Assembly: GCF_022965805.1 (NCBI RefSeq)
Contig: NC_133102.1
Span: 10,523,485 to 10,587,484 of the forward strand
DNA length: 64,000 nucleotides
Direction: 5' to 3'
DNA from: Primulina eburnea
Lineage: Eukaryota > Streptophyta > Magnoliopsida > Lamiales > Gesneriaceae
In this document: piece by piece, positions 46,819 through 57,229 of the stretch
How the letters are laid out: each line of letters starts with the position of its first letter
How positions within the stretch are numbered: position 1 is the stretch's first letter
Position numbers and translations under genes: made by a program
The notes under the pieces: generated by a model
What the model saw: only the letters and a program-made list of their open reading frames with translations
Databases searched by the model: none
What the model was told of the DNA's origin: nothing

Positions 46819-49266
46819 TATGACACAAAAGATTGGGTCATATCTCTGAAAAGAGAATAAGGAGACTTGTGTCAGACGAAATTCTCGAACCTTTAGGTTA
46901 CACACATTTTAATAATTGTGTTAATTGCATAAAGAGAAAACAAACCAACAAAAGGAAATTTGAAGTCAATAGGTGTTTAGGCGTCTTAGAACTTATACAT
47001 ACTGATATTTGTGGACCACTCCCCCCGGCTTCTTGGAATGGTCAACAGTATTTTGTAACGTTCACATATGATTTTCAAGATATGACTTCATTTATCTCAT
47101 TCATGAAAAGGAACAGTCATTGGATGTGTTCAAAAGCTATAAAGCTGAAGTTGAAAATCAACTTGGCTTAAAGATTAAAAGCATTAGATCTGACCGTGGT
47201 GGTGAATACTATGGTAGATATGACGGTTCAGGTGAACAACGTCCAGGACCTTTTGCTAGATTCCTGGAGGAATGCGGTATCATCCCACAGTACACTATGC
47301 CGGGTTCGCCCACTATGAATGGTGTTGCTGAAAGACGAAACAGAACGCTTAAAGACATGGTGAGGAGTATGATAAGTCATTCTACCTTACCAGAATCACT
47401 CTGGGGAGGAGCACTAAAGACCGCAACATATATCCTTAACAGAGTTCCAACTAAGACAGCGACCGAAACCCCTTATGAACTTTGGATGGGTAAAAAGCCC
47501 AGTCTTAAGCATCTGTACGTTTGGGGATGTTCAGCTGAGGCAAGACCTTACAAGCCTAATGAAAAGAAACTGGACTCAAGGATGGTTAGTTGTTATTTTA
47601 TTGGATACTCTGAAAGATTCAGGGGGAACAAGTTTTATGATCTTACGAGTAAGTCGATTTTTGAGTCAGGAAATGCCCGGTTCTTTGAGGATGTTGAGTT
47701 TGCGGGGGGAGATAAAGTAAGGGATATTGTCTTTGAAGAGGAATATGTAAATATTACCACAGGTGTTTTGGACATTGATCAGGATCATATTCCTCACTTT
47801 GACCAAGACATGATACAGGAAGACAATATTAGAGATCCTCCCATTCCAGATGAACAAACTCAAGCACCTCCAGAACCTATGCCATTAAGGAGATCCACTA
47901 GAGAGCGGAGAAATGCAGCGCCAAATGATTACATTGTATTTCTTCAAGAACATGAGGCAGACATTGGATTGATGGAGGATGATCCTATTAACTTCCGTCA
48001 AGCCATGGAAAGTTCAAACTCTCAAAAGTGGAATGATGCCATGAATGAAGAGATAAAGTTCATGAAGGACAATGACATATGAGATCTTGTCCCATTGCCT
48101 AAAGATAAGAAGCCCATTGGTTGCAAATGAATATTTAAAACCAAGAGGGATTCGAAAGGCAACGTGGAAAGATATAAGGCTCGTCTTGTCGCTAAAGGCT
48201 TTACACAGAAAGAAGGCATTCATTATAAAGAGATTTTCTCGCCGGTTTCTTTTGATAGATTCTTTAAGGATTATAATGGCTTTGTGGCTCATTTCGATCT
48301 TGAGCTTCATCAGATGGATGTAAAGACTGCGTTTCTAAATGGTGACATTGATGAAACGATTTATATGGTGCAGCCAGAAAATTTTGTGTCCAAAGACATA
48401 AATAATATGGTTTGCAAATTAAAGAAATTCATCAATGGGCTCAAGCAGGCATCTCGACAATGGTATTTCAAATTTCATCAAGTGATCATCTCGTTTGGTT
48501 TTGAGATGAATTTGGTCGATGATGGTGTGTATCATAAGTTCAGTGGGAGTAAGTATTTTTCTGGTTTTATGTGTTGATGACATCCTGCTCGTTAGCAACG
48601 ATATAGAGTTATTTCATGACACCAAGAGATTTCTAGCTAAGAATTTTGAGATGAAAGATCTTGGCGATGCATCTTTTGTACTGGGTATTCAGATACATCG
48701 AGATCGTTCTCGAGGTATTCTTGGATTATCTCAGAAAGGCTATATCGAGAAAGTTCTCAAGCAATATGAGATGCAAGATTGTAAACAAACGGATACCCCT
48801 GTGGCTAAGGGAGACAAATTTAGTCTCAAACAATGCCCAAAGAATGATTTTGAGGAAAAAGAAATGCAGAAGATTCCCTATGCATCTGCAGTGGGGAGTC
48901 TGATGTATGCTCAGGTTTGTACACGTCCAAATATTGCGTACGTGACAAGAATGTTGGGAAGATATTTAAGCAATCCGAGAGTGGAACATTGGAAAGCAGT
49001 CAAACGGGTCGTACGGTATCTACAGAAAACAAAAGATTTCATGCTCATATATCGGAGGGTGGATCAGCTTGAGATCATTGAATATACTGATGCCAACATA
49101 GTATGAAATCAACGTCGGGCTACATCTATCTCCTTGCTGGAAGTGCCATTTCCTGGAAGATTACTAATCAGTCACTTATAGCCTCTTCCACCATGACAGC
49201 TAAGTTTGTAGCATGTTATGAAGCATCCAATCATGGAATATGGCTGCAAAATTTTGTCACTGGACT
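46819..49266 (+). pseudogene. Copia integrase, reverse transcriptase and most of RNase H (older element)
   Basis: Resumes at the integrase zinc region (KRLGHISEKRI; CVNCIKRKQ), then HTDICGPLPPASWNG, a frameshift near 47090-47120, [13 protein letters not shown] and [14 protein letters not shown], and a polymerase frame with a stop at 48080-48082. Reverse transcriptase continues (ERYKARLVAKGF, MDVKTAFLNGD), shifts frame near 48540, and carries CVDDILLVSND, with C replacing the usual Y of YVDD. RNase H (STSGYIYLLAGSAISWK) breaks at the insertion at 49266. At least three frame breaks and two stops make it non-functional. Confidence 0.85.
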
Positions 49267-51145
49267 TGAACTTTCGCTAGTCCCGCGAGCAAAATAGAAT
49301 AAAAACATGTAGTCAATTAACAAGTAATGAAACTCTTAACAGTCATGGATTCGTAAAAAGTGATATTGGCCTCAGATTTATCTATTTTAATGTAATTCAT
49401 GATTTCCCAAGAGTCACGTGTGTGTGTGATATGTCAATGTTCGTTTACCCCATCGAGCGCTCAAATAGAGTCATAATGCCCATTCGCCTTACAGAATCAA
49501 GAAATCCTCAGTTTAATTCAACTCACACTTAATCAAAATACAAATTCAGATTCATAGATCACATAGGACTTTATTGGTGATTAATTGGCTCAATGAATAT
49601 TCAACGGAATTATACCAAAGATGAAATCACACAACGAGATGCTTGCAAGCAAGTGATTAAAGTTTATACTTGATGGCAATGTTTTTCAGGTATCCATAGG
49701 CTTGACTTGAACAACTTTTCTCCACTAGTATATTGGATAAATGTGACAAGGTTAATAGGTCTTGTAGGCTTGTAACGTTAGGCCACGGCTCATGGCTACA
49801 ATAAAAGGTATGGAATTCAAAATTTGAGAGAAATAATCGAATCTTCGTCAATTTCGCTAGCATTTCATTCAACATCTCTTTATTGTTTTCTTCCCAATCA
49901 TATCCTCCATTTTCCATTTTTTTTTTCTTTTTCACCACTTTTGTGTGATTCTTTTCATTGTTTTTTTTTTTTTTGCCAACTCCTTTTCGCACACTTTAAC
50001 TTTTTCTTTTTCTTTTCAAGGAGCATTTGAATCCTTACAACACCAATGAATTTATTTCTCTCAAAAGCAGGTAGGAAAATAAGTGTATAAACTTCATTTG
50101 GTAGTTGTTGTGGGATATAGAATAGATACAAGTGGGGCTAATTATATGTCATTGACACACACCACTTGAATTTTAGTAGGCTCAAAATGAGACACTAGGG
50201 ATATTTCATGTTCATTTGGTAGGCTCGAAGGCTCAACGGTTTCAAAGATCGCCTAAATCATTCCTATGTCACATATTATCCGTATTTCGCCTCGAAAAGT
50301 GCTCAAACAAGTTCTAGATTACCGTTAATCCATTAGTCAACTCATACAAACCAGTCACATGCAATTTTCAATAAAAATGATATATGAAATAGGTGCACGA
50401 AGAAAACTTAAGCATCTCAATTAACTTGAAGCTCAAAGGGCTACAATTGACAGTAAGCAAAGAATATAGGCCCAAGGATATTGTGAAAAATTGCCTAGCT
50501 CATTCCTATGATTGCAAAAGTGTCAATCAATGTCATGCAAAATTACCAAGAATCAGATCTCCCTCATCTATTTAGCATCACAGGCATGCAAATTGTCTCT
50601 AAGCAATGATAATATCAACAAACACGACAGTGCAAAAATAATTGTGACTCCTAAGTTATCATGAACACATATATATTTCAGGATCGCAATTCAGTTTTCA
50701 TCATCGGTCACACATTTTACTTATCCATGACTCTACCTAACAAATCTAGCATGCAATAGATAAAAAATCAAACTAACTACAGAGCGATAAAACAAAAAAA
50801 TTTGCAGAAAAATCCTAAAAATTCTAACAAGCAACACAATTTTACCCTCCCCCCAAACTTAAAGTATGCATTGTCCTCAATGTATAGAAATAAAGAACAC
50901 GACAACACATACCTTGCGCACGAGTGTCAAAACTCGGGCGCTCGAGTTGTTGTCCACAGCATCTGTGTCATCCATGTCCATGGGCTGCGGCGGTGATAGA
51001 TCTGGTGGTGGGTAAAATTAACAACTAAGGACGTAAAATAAAATAAAATAATAAAAACAAAATGAATGCTAAAGAAAATAAATTGTGGGTTGACTCCCAC
51101 ACAGCGCTTGGTTTAACGTCATCAGCCCGACTATACCACTCTTGT

Positions 51146-51345
51146 TCATGGTGGATCGTATGATATCTTGGAAGCCTTGAGTTCTATGTTTTGACCATCA
51201 ACCGCCATGGTCAGTTTTCCTTGTCTCAAATCAATGACGGCTCCAGCAGTAGCCAAAAATGGTCGTCCTAAAATAGCACGAACATTCTGACTGTTCCCCA
51301 TGTCAAGCACCACAAAATCTGTTAGAAGCCTTATTTTATCAATTT
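51146..51345 (-). pseudogene. Gypsy protease scrap (Athila/Tat-like)
   Basis: Minus-strand reading TDFVVLDMGNSQNVRAILGR then PFLATAGAVIDLRQGKL matches the ILGRPFLAT block of retroviral-type aspartic protease in this lineage. The catalytic D(T/S)G end is not present. It is joined to LTR sequence on one side and to post-integrase sequence on the other. Confidence 0.75.
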
Positions 51346-52658
51346 TAAGTTCAACTTTATTTAGAAAAATCAAATAAAAGGTTGGTTTGTTTGAACGAAT
51401 TAATTGAAAACAATGAATTAATTAAATCACTGAATTGAGAAATAATAATGAGAGAAAATATCTAGAGAAATGATTTCACAAAGTTTCCACGATAAATATT
51501 CACAGTTGAATTTATATTCCTCAATTCCAATTATTTAATGGCCAAGAACACTTAGATTATTTTATTCCCCCTTTCCCAAGTGACGAATAACTGTATCTAT
51601 CAACTTCGATTCAATTATTCCTAATTAGAATCTAAGTTTCATAGATAAATGCAAACAATGTTCTTACTAAGCCTCGCTAAAGTTATACGCCTTTCGAACG
51701 CTATAAACATTTAACGATGTGTTCTAATGATCTATAATCCTAGTCCCTCTTCTGAGTTGTAGAATTAATCAAACAACAAACAATTTATGGCCAGTAAATT
51801 GCAGTGCAATAAACACAGAGAAACACAAGTAAACATGAAATGGAATTAAATCTTATAAAATAACCACGTCAAATCATCGTGTCCACAAAGCTACATCATT
51901 CTCTAGAATGAGAAATTAGTTCATCATGAAATCGAAATAAAAACGACGCATGTTCAAAGTTTTAGACATTGACATATGAGAAAATAGAAACGCAAAAGAC
52001 AGATAACAAATCCGAAGTGTCGTCTCTCTCCCCAGATTCGTCGCTCTTCGTCTTTGTAATCGATCCTCGCGTGTCTTGCCTTCGTCTCGCCTTCGCTCCG
52101 AGTCTTCTCCCTGTATTTTCGTCCAAAACGGCGTGTCACCTCGAGTATGACCTAATTCGCGCAATTTATACTATTCTGGACGCACGGCGCGTGCGGTGGC
52201 GCAAGAACTGGCGCTATGGCACGCGAGCTTCTGCTTGTTGAGTCGTACTTGCGCGCGCGCGGTTGCGCGTGAAGTCGCGCTGACATGCGCTGCTCTCGGG
52301 TCTTCCTGCTGCATCTGTTCGCGCGGTATCGCGAGAAGTGGCGCTGCAGCGCGCTAGCTTCTGTCGATCCTCTTGCTTTCATGTGCGCGCGGTAGCGCGA
52401 GATGCTGCGCGGTGGCGCGCGCCTCTCTGGTCATGCACCTATGTTCTTGTGCGCGCGGCCGCGCACGTACTTCTGGTCTTGGTAATGGCTGAACTCGCGG
52501 CTCGGTTCTGTTTTCTCAATTCACTAGGTTGCTCATCCAATATTTTCTCCATTCCTGAAATGACAACAAAAACAACCAAAAACGCATAATTCTGTTCGAA
52601 ACCAGCATAATTCAAAATGGATTCTAATATAAATTAAGTGCAAATCTTGCACTTATCA
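51345..52658 (-). repeat. 5' LTR of the deleted Athila/Tat-like element (truncated)
   Basis: Inverted copy of the solo LTR family at 45426-46813, sharing the start TGATAAGTGCAAG and the body. It ends abruptly in the TTTATTTAGAAAAATC word, about 70 bp before the family's CGCAACA end. GC-rich island at about 52180-52500. Confidence 0.85.
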
Positions 52659-52663
52659 GGACT

Positions 52664-52943
52664 GCACATTGTTGATGGCATTGAAAGGCCATTAATATTA
52701 CATTGTGATAATAAATCAGCAGTTATGTATTCCAATAACAACAGGAGCTCGACGAAGTCAAAACATATTGACATAAAGTTTCTGGTTGTTAAAGAAAGAA
52801 TTCAGAGTGGAAAGTTGTCTATTGAGAATATCAGTACAAACTCCATGGTTGCGGATCCGCTTACTAAAGGACTACCACCCAAACAGTTTCATGAGCACAC
52901 TGCTAGTATGGGTGTTATGTCAATTGAGGAAATTCAGTTTTAG
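52664..52943 (+). pseudogene. Copia RNase H C-terminus (older element)
   Basis: Continues from 49266 after the nested element: CDNKSAVMYSNNN, STKSKHIDIKFLVVKERI, VADPLTKGL, stop at 52941-52943. Positions 52944-53362 are the 3' untranslated part and polypurine tract. Confidence 0.85.
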
Positions 52944-53362
52944 TGGGAGTTTGTTATTTTAAATGTTTTTCAGTTATATACATTTTCAGTTAAAGTTATG
53001 TAAATTTATTTTCTGCAGAAATAAATTTCAAGTTAAGTCACACTCTGATTATTATTTAAAGTTTGATCTCAATAAGGTTAAGGGAGGACCAGTTGGAAAT
53101 AGGCATGTTACAGTCACATTGCATTAAATTCTCATGCTACGCATCCACTTCATGATCCATGTCATTCAGTTGTGTTGGTATATGTGACCATTTATGGGTC
53201 TAGTTACCTTGAGTGTAGCGAAGACTGCTTTGATCCTATGTTGATGTGATTGATAGACCGGATTGATTATAGATACATTTCGGAATGACAACAATTTTGA
53301 GCTCATAAGATTATTTTCACAAGCATAATTATATGGTTGCACATATAGCCCAAGTGGGAGAT

Positions 53363-53836
53363 TGTTGGATCAAGTTTATTTTTATGGACTTATATGTGAA
53401 TAATTATGTGTTATGTGTTATCTATTAAGTTAACCCTAAAATAAAGTGATCAATTAAGGTTTCGGGTTATTGGGCTTTAATGTATCTAATAGGTTGTGAG
53501 ACTTTAACGTGTAGAGGTATAACTGTAATTTATGTTTTTATGATGGGCTAAAACAGAAATATCAGAAGATATTGATAAACATTATCTATAAATATGGGTC
53601 ATGGTCCCCAGATCTCGCGTTATCGCTTTCACTATTCTCTCCCCTATTAAGAAAATAGTTCTGAAGAGAAACTAAAGGATTATATCAAGGAAAGAGCGTG
53701 TATATCTGGAAGATCAAGACATGTTCTAAAGAATTCAGGATTATGGCTTCAGGTACGCTTCTACTTAAGTTTTCAGTCCAATTCTTAATGATTTAGTGTG
53801 ATGGATTATGCGGTTTATGGGTTTTTTTCCCAAACA
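53363..53836 (+). repeat. 3' LTR of the older copia (474 bp)
   Basis: TGTTGGATCAAG to CCCAAACA, directly after AAGTGGGAGAT and before the tttaa duplication. Confidence 0.9.
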
Positions 53837-54440
53837 TTTAAAACGTATGATTTCGAACTTTGTGGGAGATAATTACTTGTGTATTGAATATGATTATATC
53901 TTGAGCAACGTAAATGTAGATCTTATGTTATACGGGGTCATTACAATTAAGGTCTTTAAATTTTGCTTAATTAAACCAAATTATTGTCATACAATTCAAT
54001 TATGGTATACTTTTGGGAAAAAAAAAACTAATATTGTTTCCTACACAAAATGTGTGTTTCAGCTAATTATAATAACATTATAATATGTCAATTTTGATGA
54101 ATATTTATGTACTGATAGAATTTTTGAGGTGTGGGAGCTATACCATAAAAATTTAAAAAGTATCGAATTAGGAAAATTATTTTGAGATATTTATGGCAGT
54201 GTGAATTAGTTGGTTCTTATTTGGGAAATTATGGCTCCTAGTAGGTGTAAAGAGTACTACTTGCCATAATGAGCTAAAAATTTATATCATACCCGACATA
54301 TATCGAGACCCGAATTTTCGGGATCCCATCGGGTAGGAATAGTATATTCCGATAATTATCATGTTCAAAGTTCTGATCAAAAAACATGAAAAATTGTTTA
54401 ATTTTTTTTAAAAACAAAAATACTATTTAAAAAGTCTACG

Positions 54441-54683
54441 GGTGTGTTTGGTTGAGTGGATTAACTAAGAATAGATTAATAGTCCAATATTTATCGTTAA
54501 AATTTTAAGTTGTTTTAATAATCATTTTGATTCGGTTTAAGATCCAATTTTATGGATAATTAGTTGATTAATAAAATTGGATCTTAAATCTGGTCAAAAT
54601 GATTATTAAAACAACTTAAAATTTTAACGATAAATATTGGACTATTAATCTATCCTTATTTAATCCACTCAACCAAACACACC
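54441..54683. mobile_element. Near-perfect hairpin MITE (243 bp)
   Basis: Left arm starts GGTGTGTTTGGTTGAGTGGA and the right end is its complement; the arms (about 110 bp each) match almost throughout, with a loop of about 25 bp. The GGTGTGTTTGG end resembles PIF/Harbinger or hAT MITEs. The flank is TA or TAC/TAT, so the duplication and superfamily are unresolved. Confidence 0.78.
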
Positions 54684-55201
54684 TATATGTCTAAAGAAAA
54701 AGTATTCAATTAGAAACATATAATATTAAAATATTTTGGATAATCCTTCAATATTTTCTCCAGAAAAATAAAAAAAAAAATTGTTTTATTTTTTAAATAA
54801 TTTTTTTGTAACAATGCATTAATATTTATGCATGTCATCTTATAATGAAATAATGCACCGAGATATTATAGCCCGACTTATAATAAATATATAAGCTCAG
54901 TTTATTCCTTCACTAAGTCCCCGAATACTTGACCTTTGTTTTCTTTTTATTTACTTTAAATTTAAATTACATATACATGATTTTAGGACTTCGGATAGAA
55001 AGAGAATTGTGGAAATTAAAATATTGGCTTAGCAAGATCAGAAATTAAATTTTTTTTCTTCATTTGAGGTCGTATTGATAGTATTTGTGTTATATATTGT
55101 AAAATCAAGGATTGTATACGCTTCGACTATTGTAAGTATAAAATAATCATGGACTCATAATAAATTTATATTTATATTTTATATATTAAAGCTAGGACTA
55201 T

Positions 55202-55760
55202 TGTTGGGTGCAATAGTTGTCTCTGCTGGATGGGTGCTTGAGTTGCTCTACGGTTTAAAAGATTTGAGTTGCATAATTGCCACGAACTATAATTTTTGTA
55301 AAGCAACAATCGCTAGGTCCTACAACTGGTATCAAAGCCAATGTCACAAGTTCCATTCTCATTGATGGCAAGAAGTGATATTATTGGGCGGGACATTGTT
55401 GGATGCGATAATTGTCTCGGCTGGAAGAGCGATCGAACCGTAGTACTTGATCTGTTATACGATTTAAAATATTTGAGTTTCACTGTTACCACTCACTATA
55501 ACATTTGGTAAAGCGACAAACGCTTGGTCCTATAATCGGTACCGGAGCGAATGTCACGTGTCTGATTCTCATTGATTGTAATGAGTATAATTATTAGGAG
55601 AAAGATTGTTGAATTCATAATTTTCTATGCTAGAAGAATGATCGAACCATGTTACTTGAGCTGTTGTACTGTTTAAAATATTTGAGTTGTAACGTTATCA
55701 TCGACTATAATTTTTGATAAAATGATAACCACTTGGTCCTATAACTATCAACTGTCGCAC
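55202..55760 (+). mobile_element. Tandem miniature LTR retroelement (TRIM/SMART-like), three LTRs and two internal segments
   Basis: Three diverged copies of a unit begin TGTTGG(G/A) at 55202, 55397 and TGTTGA at 55607. Each unit has an LTR-like block of about 125-140 bp ending GGTCCTAYAA(C/T), then about 70 bp that starts with a primer-binding-like word (TGGTATCAAAGC at 55327, degraded CGGTACCGGAGC at 55537) and ends in a purine-rich word (GGGCGGGACAT; AGGAGAAAGAT) just before the next LTR. This is the layout of a terminal-repeat miniature retrotransposon in tandem. No coding capacity. Confidence 0.6.
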
Positions 55761-56084
55761 ATGACTTTCACTACTCACACAATTTAATTGGATGTAGTGG
55801 ACAGATTCAGCCCAATCTTCTTCTGGGCCTACTGAAATCGACCCACGGCAGTGAAGGAGGATTTGAGATTAGGCCAATATGATTGCAATAGGGAGGATCT
55901 GAATGATGGTAACTTTTGGGGGGCCACTCTAGTAATTATATATACTTTGGAGGTGCAAATTGCAACTACTCCTTACCAAAAATCAAAGTGACGACCTACT
56001 AATTGGCTAGTAGTTAGTTGGTGGATGTTTGGAGGGAAAATTTATAAAATAATAATCTTGGAAAATTATTTAATTAAAAGAAAA

Positions 56085-56250
56085 GAGTAGGTCTTTCTAT
56101 TGAGACGATTTCATGAATTTTTATTCGTGAGATGAGTCAACTCTGTCTATTTTTAAAATAAAAATAATATATTTTTCATAGGTAACCCAAATAAATTATC
56201 TGTCTCACAAAATTGATCCGTAGGACCGCCTCACGTAAGTTTTTGTGTTA
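56085..56250. mobile_element. MITE copy F
   Basis: Same family as copies A-E, more diverged: GAGTAGGTCTTTCTATTGAGA start, GACCGCCTCACGTAAG end. Confidence 0.68.
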
Positions 56251-57229
56251 AGAAAATGATCTCTTCATATATATTTTAAATACACATGAAGATGTCATTT
56301 TCTTAATTGAATAATTGACCAAGATTAAAAAATAAAATACCACATGTCTCGATTTATTTCTCCGATTAATTCATCTTACACAACAAGCTCACGATCTAAG
56401 CTTCATCCAAATATTAACCAGAAATATGAAAAACTGGCAACTGTAAATAAAACAGAAGAACAAAAATCAGTAAGTATTTAGTTTTAAAAAGAAATTTGAA
56501 CAATATTATTTTACTAACTCTAATATATATATAGTACGCTTTTGGTCGAGTAAAAATTAACCCGAACAAAGTTTTGTCAGTGTGTGTCGTCCGCCTATGG
56601 AAGAACGTAGAAAGATTCAACATTCGACTATAAATTTTGTAAAAAAACTATTTTTGTAATCAAACACTATATTTTTTAAATAAAAATTGAATGTTTTTAA
56701 AAAACTAACAAAAATTTGTATTTACAAGTATATGCTCAAAAACACCACCAATTCATTTATTTATATTTAATCGATAAAAAATATGATAAGAGTCTATATT
56801 GGTAAATTACTTAAATTTATTTATTTATCTTATATTCTCATTTGTTATATCATAATATAAATATGAAATAAAGCGACGTGCAAATGAATTGTTGGCATTG
56901 AAATTGAACAATTCGAAATTCTCAAAATATTTCATAATTGTTGAAATAATATATTTTAATATGGAAAAAGTAATAGTTGAATATTTGAATGTTGAAAATA
57001 AGAGGTGTCCCCATGCATGGTGAAAGACATGTGTCCCACTCAAATTTTCATATTTGCACTTTAGTCCCTCAACTTTTCACTATTTGCAAATCGGCCCCTA
57101 TTCAATCTTTTCGATTCAATTTCAATCCTAAATAAGTTCAAACATCTTGGAATATAATTCAACACTCCATAATTCTCTAATTCAATAATCTCGGTTTAAA
57201 ATAATATCATTTCTATAATCTCGAACCTT

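Larger units (their letters stand above)
49267..52658 (-). mobile_element. Deleted Athila/Tat-like gypsy element: one LTR, no gag, no reverse transcriptase, no integrase
   Basis: Flanked by duplicated target ggact (49262-49266 and 52659-52663), and removing it rejoins copia RNase H (TGL-HIVDG). On the minus strand the order is LTR (52658 to 51345, its last ~70 bp missing), a protease scrap, the post-integrase phrase GACGTTAAACCAAGCGC (near 51110), the spacer word AAGTTTGGGGGGAGG (near 50855), then about 1.5 kb of untranslated 3' region ending GACTAGCGAAAGTTCA. In related elements this last phrase lies just before the polypurine tract and 3' LTR, both absent here. Family assignment rests on these recalled phrases. 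Confidence 0.8.
43624..53836 (+). mobile_element. Older Ty1/copia retroelement with two nested gypsy-type insertions
   Basis: LTRs 43624-44096 and 53363-53836 begin TGTTGGATCAA and end CCAACA or CCAAACA; the target tttaa is duplicated at 43619-43623 and 53837-53841. A primer-binding site (ATCAGAGCC core) follows the 5' LTR and the polypurine tract AAGTGGGAGAT precedes the 3' LTR. By eye the LTRs are roughly 90-95 percent alike, older than the two young elements in this window. All coding parts are broken and most of gag is missing. Confidence 0.92.
53842..57229. other. Intergenic, AT-rich
   Basis: No host gene recognised. It contains the hairpin MITE (54441-54683), the tandem miniature retroelement (55202-55760) and MITE copy F (56085-56250). 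At 57000-57229 the minus strand reads like the start of an LTR (TGTAAGGTTCGAG at 57232 leftward), possibly a truncated relative of the LTR that follows. Confidence 0.5.

Noticed and set aside
51345..51373. Start of the 75-codon minus ORF at 51373
   Set aside because: The first codon is TTG, and the first residues come from LTR sequence; only the part from 51345 down resembles protease.
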